NCBI GenBank assembly: GCA_026708965.1
Contig: JAPOTY010000020.1
Coordinates: forward strand, 68,017 to 110,679
Length of the DNA stretch: 42,663 bases
Direction: 5' to 3'
Source: Gammaproteobacteria bacterium
Lineage (GTDB): Bacteria; Pseudomonadota; Gammaproteobacteria; Steroidobacterales; Foliamicaceae
Part shown: positions 26,386 through 33,044 of the stretch, piece by piece
Position numbering within the stretch: the first letter of the stretch is position 1
Layout of the letters: each line of letters starts with the position of its first letter
Program-made: the position numbers and the translations under genes
Notes under the pieces: generated by a model
The model's input: the letters and a program-made list of their open reading frames with translations, nothing else
Databases searched by the model: none
What the model was told of the DNA's origin: nothing

Positions 26386-26658
26386 CTACTCCGAAGGCGG
26401 GCGATAGCCTTCCGGCCGGCTCGAACCCTCGCCGAAAAAGAAGGCCTCCATCTGCTCTTTTAGGAATTTTCTCGCTGCGGGCTCAATGGGCGTAAGCCGA
26501 TATTCGTTGATGAGCATGGTCTGGTGCGACAGCCACTGCCGCCAGGCTTGTTGCGAAATGCTCTCGAAGATGCGTTGCCCCAGTTCACCGGGATAGGGGG
26601 GGCGCGGCAGGCCTTCCGCTTCCGTTCCCAGCATCACGCATTGCACTGTTCGGGTCAT
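26386..26658 (-). CDS. yggX: probable Fe(2+)-trafficking protein YggX
   Basis: A small cytosolic protein implicated in protecting Fe-S proteins and supplying iron. From ATG 26658 the 90-residue product reads [17 protein letters not shown], then [18 protein letters not shown] and [12 protein letters not shown], all YggX signatures including the conserved Cys7. An in-frame ATG at 26697 would add 13 residues not seen in the family. It follows mutY by 35 bases; mutY-yggX is a conserved pair, and MutY is itself an Fe-S enzyme. Confidence 0.94.
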   Translation of the reverse strand: MTRTVQCVMLGTEAEGLPRPPYPGELGQRIFESISQQAWRQWLSHQTMLINEYRLTPIEPAARKFLKEQMEAFFFGEGSSRPEGYRPPSE

Positions 26659-26693
26659 CGCGTCGGGAATTGTGCAAGAGGCTTGCCCGCCGG

Positions 26694-27767
26694 TCAACGC
26701 GGGTCCGATCCGCGCGGGTTTGATTTATTGCCTTGAACGGCGTCCAACAGGCGGCGGATCGGCGCAGGCATGCCCAACGGCTGCGCTCCATCGTGCCACC
26801 GCCATGCTTCGGTTTCGCGAATCTCATTGACGGCGCTAGCCAGCTCTATTTGAATGGGGCGGATTTCCAGTTCAAAGTGGGTGAAGCCGTGCCGTATCGG
26901 CGGCAGTTCCCCCAGCAGGGTTGCGGAGCCATTGAGCACTTTCGCGCACCAGGCTTGCGCGTCCTCGCCTTCGTTCAAGGTGGGCAGGCACCATAGTCCC
27001 GCCCATATGCCGTAGGATGGCCGCCGCTCAAGCAGCACTGCGCCGTCGGGATGTCGAACCAGCGCCATTGAGCAATGCCGAAGGGCGCGGCGGCGGACTG
27101 GACGCGAGCTTGGTATGTCGGCGGTCCTTCCCTGAATGCGCGCTTGGCAATCGGATTCCAGCGGGCACGATCCGCAGCGCGGTTTGCGCGGCACGCAAAC
27201 GGTGGCGCCGAGGTCCATGATGGCCTGGGTGTAATCCCGCACTCTTTCCGCGGGCGTATGGGCCTCGGCCAGATTCCAGAGTCTTTTTGCGACTGCCGAC
27301 TTGCCGGGCCAGCCTTCCACGGCATGCAAGCGGGCCAGAACGCGCCGGACGTTTCCATCCAGGATGGCGTGCCGCTTTCCATGCGCTTGGGCCAGGATCG
27401 CGGCGGCGGTGGAGCGTCCAATGCCCGGTAGTGCCACCAGTTCGTCGTATTCCTTCGGAAGTTTGCCGCCGTGCCGTTCAACGGCTATCCTGGCGGCCTT
27501 CATCAGATTATGGGCGCGCGAGTAATAGCCTAATCCGGCCCAGACGGCCAGCACCGCGTCTTCGTTGGCTTCGGCCAACGCCCGGATATTCGGGAAGTCA
27601 TCAACGAATCGCTGGTAATACCGCTTGACGGTTGCGACCTGCGTTTGCTGGAGCATGATCTCGGCCACCCACACGCGGTAGGGGCTGCGCTGCCGCTGCC
27701 AAGGAAGGTTCTTGCGTCCGTGCTTATCCCACCAGGCGAGGAGTTGGGGGGCGATCATGCGCCGCAT
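26694..27767 (-). CDS. mutY: adenine DNA glycosylase MutY
   Basis: Removes adenine mispaired with 8-oxoguanine. From ATG 27767 the protein has 357 residues. It contains the catalytic Glu36 in [10 protein letters not shown], the helix-hairpin-helix [12 protein letters not shown] with Asp137 in ILDGNVRR, the [4Fe-4S] cluster ligands Cys191, Cys198, Cys201 and Cys207 (C-x6-C-x2-C-x5-C), and a C-terminal NUDIX-like domain with [11 protein letters not shown] and the [11 protein letters not shown] strand. The frame is open to 27914, but that part is out-of-frame exporter sequence. ATG 27758 is an alternative start. The start overlaps the end of the exporter gene by 44 bases, implying read-through transcription from the microcin cluster. 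Confidence 0.95.
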   Translation of the reverse strand: MRRMIAPQLLAWWDKHGRKNLPWQRQRSPYRVWVAEIMLQQTQVATVKRYYQRFVDDFPNIRALAEANEDAVLAVWAGLGYYSRAHNLMKAARIAVERHGGKLPKEYDELVALPGIGRSTAAAILAQAHGKRHAILDGNVRRVLARLHAVEGWPGKSAVAKRLWNLAEAHTPAERVRDYTQAIMDLGATVCVPRKPRCGSCPLESDCQARIQGRTADIPSSRPVRRRALRHCSMALVRHPDGAVLLERRPSYGIWAGLWCLPTLNEGEDAQAWCAKVLNGSATLLGELPPIRHGFTHFELEIRPIQIELASAVNEIRETEAWRWHDGAQPLGMPAPIRRLLDAVQGNKSNPRGSDPR

Positions 27768-29874
27768 TGTAGGCGGCGCCCCCGGCATTCTTCGCTGAGA
27801 AATCCAGAACCTGATCGGCGTGGCGCAGGATGGCCGGACGGTGGGCGGCGCAAACCACAGTGATATCAAGATTCTTGAGCATCTGCACGACCCGTTCCTC
27901 GGTAGCGGGATCAAGGTGGCTGGTTGCTTCGTCCAGGATCATCGCGCACGGGCGCCGGTAAAGGGCCCGCGCCAGCAGGATGCGCTGCGCCTGTCCGCCG
28001 GACAAATTGGAACCCATGTCGCCAATCTGGCTGGCCATGCCCATCGGAAACTGTCGAATCTCCGCGTCCACGGCCGCCAGATGCGCGACTTTCTCGATCA
28101 GTTCCGGATCCGGCGCCGGATCGAAGAAGCTGATATTTTCCGCGATGCTGCCGCGGAACAGCACGTCGCCTTGCAGCACAAGGCCTAGGCGCCGGCGATA
28201 GTCGCGGCGCTGAAGTCGGCCCACCTCCTTTCCGTCTGCCAGAAGCCGCCCTTCGGTAGGTGTTTCGAGACCCGCCAGCAGTTTGAGGAACGTGCTCTTG
28301 CCGCTGCCGGATGGGCCCGTGAGCACCACCAGCTGGCCCGGCTCAATACGGCAGGAAAACCCGCGCAGAACAAACCCCTCGTTGCTGCCATACGCGAATC
28401 CCAGCCGCTGGGCCTCGAACGAGCCTTCGAGCCGTCCCACCGGCAGGCCGCTCTCCGGTTCGGCCTCGTGTTCAACGATGTCTCCCAGCCGCTCCGCATG
28501 CAGCCGCAGCATGTAGGCCTGCTGGAACAGCGCGATCAGCGCTGCCAGCGCGGCGCTGAAACGGCCTCGCAGCGTTATGAAGGCAAACAGCGCGCCCAGT
28601 GTGATCTGGCCGCTGAACAGCGCCAGCACCCCTGCGCCCAGAAACGCGATTTGCTCCGCTTCCCCGAGCACGCTCAGTCCGGCCCCGGAATACATGCCTA
28701 GGCGCGCGCTGCGCACATCCAGATTCAGCTTGTCGGCCAGGTGTGTTTGCCAAACGGCCAGGCGCTCGCTCTCGCCGGCCAGCGCCTTCATCGTTTCGCT
28801 CCCGCGAAGCGATTCCAGAATCGCCGAGCTTTGCTTGGCGCCGGCCACCAGCCCGTCCCGCGCCAGCCGCCGCTGCATGGGAAGCACACTCCAAACGATA
28901 CCGGTGCGAAGCGCCAGTCCGGCCAGGCTGATCAGCATCAGAACGGGGCTGTAGATCAGCATCGCCACACCGGTGACGCTAACCTTGAGCAAATTGACAA
29001 TGCCCGTAACCACTGAGCCCGTGGCGAACTGGATGATGGGCGATAGCGATTGCATCCGTGACACCACATCGCCCACATGCCGCTCGCGGAAGAAACGCAC
29101 CGGCAGGCTGAACAGTCTTCGCGTGAGATTGCGCGAGGTTTGCAGAGAGATCGAGGTCGATAGCCAAATCCCGATCCAGCCCTGAAGCAGTTGCAGCGGT
29201 ATCGCTATTGCCGCCAGCAGCCCCATGGCGATCAGCATGGAGCGCAGCAGCTCGGAGTCCTGGGACGTGGTGACCTCGTCGATCAGGATTTGCGAAAGGA
29301 TCGGCGGCGCCAGACTGAGCACCTGCATCGCCAGAGCGATGATGGTGAGACCGGCCAGCGTGCGCGCAAGCCGGTCGAATGAACGGGCTATGGACTTGAG
29401 CGGAAGCACGCCGCGCAGGTCCGCCGAGCGGAAATCCACACGCGGGGCGAGTTCCAGCGCCACCCCCGTGAAATGGGCGTCGAGTTGCTCAATTCGCCAC
29501 CAGCGGCGTTCTTCTGCCGGATCCAGGATCAGGGCGCGTTGCTTGCGCACCTTCTCCAGCACCACGTAGTGATCCAGGTTCCAGTGGAGGATGCAAGGGG
29601 TCTTGAGCTGAGGAAGCTCTTCGATCTCCAGCTTGAGCGGGCGGCCGCTAAGGCTCAGCTTCTCCGCCGCGTCCATCAGGGCTTGCAGCGTATGGCCGCG
29701 GCCGACACCCCCGATGGCGGCGCGAGTCGCGGTCAAATCCATCCGCAGTCCGTGGAAGTCGGCAATCATCGCCAGACAGGCCAGACCGCACTCCGACTGC
29801 TGGTGCTGGGGAATATGCCGCAGCCGCCGGGGACGGCCGATGGCGCTATCAAATGCCTGCCTGAACGGGTGCAA
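27724..29874 (-). CDS. peptidase-C39 ABC exporter, CvaB/RaxB type
   Basis: Bacteriocin-type exporter that cuts double-glycine leaders and pumps the peptide across the inner membrane. Starting at TTG 29874 (GAGGAG seven bases before it), it has 716 residues. An N-terminal C39 peptidase contains HQQSECGLACLAMIADFHG with catalytic Cys29, LHWNLDHYVVLE with His102, and an Asp at about 118. A six-helix membrane domain spans about 168-455. The ATPase has Walker A GPSGSGKST (520-528), signature LSGGQ (624-628) and Walker B ILDEATS (646-652). The ATG at 30039 would extend it through the fusion-protein gene and is rejected. It overlaps the HlyD gene stop by 26 bases. Its clients are presumably the two leader peptides upstream. 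Confidence 0.93.
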   Translation of the reverse strand: MHPFRQAFDSAIGRPRRLRHIPQHQQSECGLACLAMIADFHGLRMDLTATRAAIGGVGRGHTLQALMDAAEKLSLSGRPLKLEIEELPQLKTPCILHWNLDHYVVLEKVRKQRALILDPAEERRWWRIEQLDAHFTGVALELAPRVDFRSADLRGVLPLKSIARSFDRLARTLAGLTIIALAMQVLSLAPPILSQILIDEVTTSQDSELLRSMLIAMGLLAAIAIPLQLLQGWIGIWLSTSISLQTSRNLTRRLFSLPVRFFRERHVGDVVSRMQSLSPIIQFATGSVVTGIVNLLKVSVTGVAMLIYSPVLMLISLAGLALRTGIVWSVLPMQRRLARDGLVAGAKQSSAILESLRGSETMKALAGESERLAVWQTHLADKLNLDVRSARLGMYSGAGLSVLGEAEQIAFLGAGVLALFSGQITLGALFAFITLRGRFSAALAALIALFQQAYMLRLHAERLGDIVEHEAEPESGLPVGRLEGSFEAQRLGFAYGSNEGFVLRGFSCRIEPGQLVVLTGPSGSGKSTFLKLLAGLETPTEGRLLADGKEVGRLQRRDYRRRLGLVLQGDVLFRGSIAENISFFDPAPDPELIEKVAHLAAVDAEIRQFPMGMASQIGDMGSNLSGGQAQRILLARALYRRPCAMILDEATSHLDPATEERVVQMLKNLDITVVCAAHRPAILRHADQVLDFSAKNAGGAAYNAAHDRPPTPRLVG

Positions 29875-31231
29875 GCGCGGGCTCCTCAAATGGTGTCGAG
29901 ACGTTGCCGGCGCCGCGAATAAGCGGATCCATGAGCCAGCGGATGAGTGTGCGCCGCGTTTCGATGATGGTGGCGTCCACTCCCAGCCCGGGGCGCAGCG
30001 GCCAGCGGCGGTTGTTGGCCTGCATGTGCTGTTGCTCAAGCCTCACGCGCGCTTCGTAGGCAGGAGCAAGAAGATTGGGGACCAGCCGAATGGCGCGCGC
30101 TTCGAGCGGGCTGGAGGTCATTTCCATTACGGTGCCCCGCAATACGCCGAACTGCCGCGAAGGAAAGGCTGTAAGTTTTAGCACTGCCTCCTGGCCGGTC
30201 TCGGCCCGCCCAGCCGCCGCCGAGGAGAGGTAGAGCCGAGCCTCCATTTCCGCGCCGGGCGGATGCATAGTGGCCAGCGCATCGCCGGCGCTGACAGGCT
30301 TGCCCGCGCTGACCAGCACGTCGGCCAGTTGACCCCGCATGGGCGCGATGATCGCCCGCCGGGACATGCTTTCGAGCTCCACGGCGCGCTGCGCCAACTG
30401 CTCCGATTCAATCTCGAGGTTTAAGTCCAAGGCCTGGAATAACTGGCGTTCAGCAACTATTTCCTGGGCGATTCGCCCGGCAGCGGCCTCGGTCTCGATC
30501 CGCTGGGAACGGAGCTGGTCCAGCAGGGCCATGGCCTGAAGCTGGCGCAGCTCGGCGGGTTCCGCATCGCGCTTTGCGGCATGCCCCTGAGCGGCCAGCG
30601 CCTTGAGCCGGCGATAGTCGGCAACCGCCAGTTCGACCTGGCGGGAGGCATTCAAGATCCGCGTCTTGAGCAGAGCCAGCGCGGATATGAGCGCGTTCCG
30701 CTCAAGGCGCATGGAGCGCATTCTTGCCTCGAACGCGCTTCGTTCCCTGTCACGCCGCCGCGCCAGCAGGTCTCCTTGCTGCGCGGCGGACAGAGATCGG
30801 GTCTCGTAGCTCCCGATGCCGTCCGCAAGCGCTCGATCGACAACCAGCGTCATCAGCGTGCTGCCGGCCTCCGCCGTGTCGCCCGGCTGCACCCGCACTT
30901 CCTCAATCACGCCGCTTTGTCCGGCGGGTATCGTGGTGAGGCCGCCCACGGGCAGAAGCACGCCGGGCGCATGCAACCGGCTCGGCACCTGTATAAGGAA
31001 AGCTAGCGCGATCAGCGCCGCCAGACAAGCGCAGGCAATCAGGACCGCAAAGGGTGTGGAGGCCGGCCCGGCCAGAAGCACTTTTCCGAGGAATCGGTGC
31101 CGCCGGTTTGCCAGAGCATTCTCCCGAAACAGCCCTGATTGGCTCGGGGAACGCCTTGCAGGATGGTTGCCCACCGGGCCGGCCTCTACAGTTGCTGCCT
31201 GCCGCGCGTCAGAATATTTCCGGCCATTCAT
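29849..31231 (-). CDS. HlyD/CvaA-type membrane fusion protein
   Basis: Periplasmic adaptor that links the ABC exporter to an outer-membrane TolC channel. The 460-residue protein has a cytoplasmic N-tail, one membrane anchor at about residues 58-81 (PASTPFAVLIACACLAALIA), a first lipoyl half (LPVGGLTTIPAGQSGVIEEV), a long Ala/Arg/Glu/Leu-rich coiled-coil hairpin (about 150-300), then the second lipoyl half (RRAIIAPMRGQLADVLVSAGKPV) and beta-barrel. The RPGLGVDATI segment near the end is typical. Its start overlaps the preceding small gene by 23 bases, so the cluster is tightly coupled. No tolC gene lies nearby, and a housekeeping TolC would be needed. Confidence 0.92.
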   Translation of the reverse strand: MNGRKYSDARQAATVEAGPVGNHPARRSPSQSGLFRENALANRRHRFLGKVLLAGPASTPFAVLIACACLAALIALAFLIQVPSRLHAPGVLLPVGGLTTIPAGQSGVIEEVRVQPGDTAEAGSTLMTLVVDRALADGIGSYETRSLSAAQQGDLLARRRDRERSAFEARMRSMRLERNALISALALLKTRILNASRQVELAVADYRRLKALAAQGHAAKRDAEPAELRQLQAMALLDQLRSQRIETEAAAGRIAQEIVAERQLFQALDLNLEIESEQLAQRAVELESMSRRAIIAPMRGQLADVLVSAGKPVSAGDALATMHPPGAEMEARLYLSSAAAGRAETGQEAVLKLTAFPSRQFGVLRGTVMEMTSSPLEARAIRLVPNLLAPAYEARVRLEQQHMQANNRRWPLRPGLGVDATIIETRRTLIRWLMDPLIRGAGNVSTPFEEPALAPVQAGI

Positions 31232-31427
31232 CGCTGGGCGGCAGCCAGTGCAGCGGAACCGGATCGCCCGAGCATCCGGGCCCTGCGGCTGGCGGATTCT
31301 CCGCCATCAGGGCCCAGTGAACGGGTGGTTCCTCCCAGCGTGGAATATCGTGTCTTACAACGGTGCGGAATTCCTGGTAGGCTCCGCCCGCCGGCAGACG
31401 AGCTTCCCGTAGCGTCAACTTCCTCAT
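31209..31427 (-). CDS. small protein with double-glycine leader, putative second microcin precursor
   Basis: I do not recognise a family for the body. The 72-residue product begins MRKLTLREARLPAGG. This shares Met1, Arg2, Leu4, Glu8, Ala13, Gly14 and Gly15 with the leader of the gene just upstream, and resembles the microcin V leader as I recall it (MRTLTLNELDSVSGG). Cleavage after Gly15 would leave 57 residues, rich in Pro and Trp (four Trp: in PRWEEP, VHWALM, LHWLPP and DEWPEI) with a single Cys and no membrane helix. A GGAGG site lies five bases before the ATG. The missing Val at -4 is atypical. It could instead be a maturation or chaperone protein; the lack of a membrane helix argues against a microcin V-type immunity protein. 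Confidence 0.7.
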   Translation of the reverse strand: MRKLTLREARLPAGGAYQEFRTVVRHDIPRWEEPPVHWALMAENPPAAGPGCSGDPVPLHWLPPSDEWPEIF

Positions 31428-31465
31428 CTCAACCTCCGTGTGCTGAGTGCAAGCGGCGACTCGCC

Positions 31466-31487
31466 CGCCGCGCTCGCAGGCGCGGCG
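31466..31487. terminator. GC hairpin between the two precursor genes
   Basis: CGCCGCGC (31466-31473) and GCGCGGCG (31480-31487) form a perfect eight-pair GC stem around a six-base loop. It lies between the first precursor stop (31501) and the second start (31427). There is no U-tract. In many bacteriocin operons a hairpin after the structural gene partly ends transcription or shields the mRNA end; that role here is inference. Confidence 0.45.
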
Positions 31488-31500
31488 CGGTCAGGCCCCG

Positions 31501-31884
31501 TCAGTAGCTCCAAGTGTCAACGACGTACTGAAGGGGTGCGCCGTAATCCCGAACGACATTGCCGCCCGGCCCGACGTTCGAGCCGGGGTTCGGTCTGAAC
31601 GGATTGCCGCGGCCACCCTCCTCTGAGTCCGACTCGTCATCGCTGTCGCTGCTGTCATCGCCAAACCAGCTGCACACGGTCGGGCCTACGAGATCGCCGA
31701 CGAGCGCGCCCACGCCTGCGCCGGAAAGCGCGCCCGCCCCGGCACCGACGCCGCCTGCCATGCTGCCGGCCGCAGCGCCGATGACTCCTCCGGTCACTGC
31801 GCCCGTTACCGTTACGCATCGCTCACATTCGGATTGATCTCCGCCGGCAACGGCGGCGCATTCCTGATTGATTAATACTCGCAT
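31501..31884 (-). CDS. putative class II microcin (microcin V-like) precursor
   Basis: A 127-residue precursor. The leader MRVLINQECAAVAGG ends in the double glycine recognised by C39 exporters, with the usual Glu at -8, Val at -4 and Gly-Gly at -2/-1. The predicted mature part (residues 16-127) opens with a Cys-x2-Cys (20, 23). It continues with a Gly/Ala zipper from about 24 to 70, containing GVIGAAAGSMAGGVGAGAG, which resembles the hydrophobic core of microcin V. Then come Cys71, an acidic Asp/Ser/Glu stretch (76-89), a Gly/Pro/Asn linker and an aromatic end (TWSY). A perfect AAGGAGGT site lies five bases before ATG 31884. The role is inferred from leader, composition and the linked exporter; antimicrobial activity is not shown. 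Confidence 0.8.
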   Translation of the reverse strand: MRVLINQECAAVAGGDQSECERCVTVTGAVTGGVIGAAAGSMAGGVGAGAGALSGAGVGALVGDLVGPTVCSWFGDDSSDSDDESDSEEGGRGNPFRPNPGSNVGPGGNVVRDYGAPLQYVVDTWSY

Positions 31885-31913
31885 GATTTACCTCCTTGTA
31901 TGGATTGAAATGC

Positions 31914-31934
31914 GCGGTGCAACCCTTGCACCGC
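31914..31934. promoter_or_regulatory. perfect inverted repeat upstream of the microcin precursor
   Basis: GCGGTGCAA (31914-31922) and TTGCACCGC (31926-31934) are exact reverse complements separated by three bases. The element lies 30 bases before the precursor ATG on the transcribed side, just upstream of the ribosome binding site. It could be an operator for a dimeric repressor or, as RNA, a nine-pair hairpin with a three-base loop. No regulator gene is in the cluster, and I could not find a convincing promoter in the bases up to tRNA-Gly. Confidence 0.6.
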
Positions 31935-32047
31935 TACGGTAGCGAGAATGCGCTGCTCCTGAACGCGGGAAAAGCTCGAAAAGGGCTGCATACCGCGAGT
32001 TTTAGGTTGCAGGCGCTATTGTGGCCCAACGCCTCCAATTAAGGAGG

Positions 32048-32080
32048 ACCGCAGGCGCGCATATTCAATGCGTCTGCGGT
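32048..32080. terminator. hairpin after tRNA-Gly
   Basis: ACCGCAG (32048-32054) pairs with CTGCGGT (32074-32080), and an inner CGCAT/ATGCG stem extends it. It begins three bases beyond the CCA end of tRNA-Gly on the minus strand, so it probably ends or helps process that transcript. A TTTT run on the opposite side means it could also act as a plus-strand terminator. Confidence 0.5.
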
Positions 32081-32082
32081 TT

Positions 32083-32156
32083 TGGAGCGGACGATGGGAA
32101 TCGAACCCACATCATCAGCTTGGGAAGCTGAGGTTCTGCCTTTGAACTACGCCCGC
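32083..32156 (-). tRNA. tRNA-Gly (anticodon CCC)
   Basis: A 74-base cloverleaf on the minus strand. Acceptor GCGGGCG pairs with CGTCCGC (one G-U), the D-arm is GTTCAAAGGCAGAAC, the anticodon stem TCAGC/GCTGA encloses loop TTCCCAA (anticodon CCC), the T-loop is GTTCGATTC, the discriminator is T, and CCA is encoded. It reads codon GGG. The microcin cluster begins about 200 bases downstream of its 3' end, a common site for acquired DNA. Confidence 0.95.
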
Positions 32157-32366
32157 TTCGCGGCTTGGTCTATGCTGGCACGATGGAGCGCCCATCTTAT
32201 CGCATCGAAGTGTGCGGTGTATGCCCGAGGTCGATGCTGCCATACGGGTTCGCTGCGCCCGCCGTGCATCGCGGACGAGCCGGTAGCGCCGTGTGCCCGC
32301 ATCCGGCATTCAGTTTCGAGAGCCGTCAAGAGCTGTCCGAGACGTATCGCAGTGGGTGGAACCGCC

Positions 32367-33044
32367 GTGAACTCCGGAATTGATAAGCGGGCCGCGCCGC
32401 GCAGTTTCGTTCGCAGGTCGGGACGGATCACGGTGGCGCAGAAGCGTGCGCTGAAGGCGTTGTGGCCCAAGTACGGCGTGGAGGGGGCGAGCCTTCCCTT
32501 GTCTTTGAGCGATATCTTCGGAAGGGAGGCGTCCACGGTGCTGGAGATCGGCTTCGGCAGCGGAGAAACGCTGGTGCGCGCCGCGGCGGAATCCCCGAAC
32601 CTCAATTTTCTGGGTGTAGAGGTGCATCTTCCGGGCTTGGGCCGCTGCTTGCTTGGGGCCGAGCGCGCCGGCATTTCCAACCTGCGCCTGATTCAGGCCG
32701 ATGCCATGGACGTGTTGCAGGCGCAATTGCCACCGGCTGCCGTGGCGATGGCGTGCCTGTATTTCCCCGATCCCTGGCCGCGCAAGCGGCACCATAAGCG
32801 GCGTCTGGTGCAGCCGGGTTTCGTGACGCTGCTTGCCCGGGCGCTGGAGCCGGGCGGCGTCTTCCATGTGGCTACGGACTGGGCACCGTACGCCGAGCAT
32901 ATTGAAGGGGTCATGGATGCCGTGGCGGCATTCGAGCGGCTTGGCCAGCCGCCTGCGCGCCATGCCACGCGGTTCGAATCGCGCGGCAGCGCGCTGGGCC
33001 ACGAAATCTGGGAGGCCGCCTACCGGCTGCGACCGCCCCGCTGA
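32367..33044 (+). CDS. trmB: tRNA (guanine-N7-)-methyltransferase TrmB
   Basis: Makes m7G46 in tRNA using AdoMet. From GTG 32367 the protein has 225 residues: RSFVRRSGRIT, the AdoMet motif VLEIGFGSGETLVRAA, FLGVEVHLPGLGRCL, the catalytic and tRNA-binding YFPDPWPRKRHHKRRLVQP, and HVATDWAPYAEHIEGVM, all close to E. coli TrmB. The frame is open back to 32082, but that part is antisense to tRNA-Gly and unlike the family. GGTGGA lies six bases before the GTG. It converges on the AmpG-like gene with a 25-base overlap of the 3' ends. The 210 bases between tRNA-Gly and this start hold nothing I recognise. Confidence 0.94.
   Translation: MNSGIDKRAAPRSFVRRSGRITVAQKRALKALWPKYGVEGASLPLSLSDIFGREASTVLEIGFGSGETLVRAAAESPNLNFLGVEVHLPGLGRCLLGAERAGISNLRLIQADAMDVLQAQLPPAAVAMACLYFPDPWPRKRHHKRRLVQPGFVTLLARALEPGGVFHVATDWAPYAEHIEGVMDAVAAFERLGQPPARHATRFESRGSALGHEIWEAAYRLRPPR

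Noticed and set aside
29875-30039. N-terminal extension of the C39 exporter to ATG 30039
   Set aside because: It overlaps the HlyD gene end, and the TTG at 29874 has a well-placed GAGGAG site just before the peptidase domain.
32082-32366. N-terminal extension of trmB from an ATG at 32082 (reading MERTMGIEPTSSAW)
   Set aside because: This stretch is the complement of the tRNA-Gly gene, a familiar false protein start; TrmB similarity begins only after 32367.
32165-32383. Small plus-strand frame of 72 codons between tRNA-Gly and trmB
   Set aside because: No ribosome binding site, no recognisable domain, and it overlaps the trmB start out of frame.
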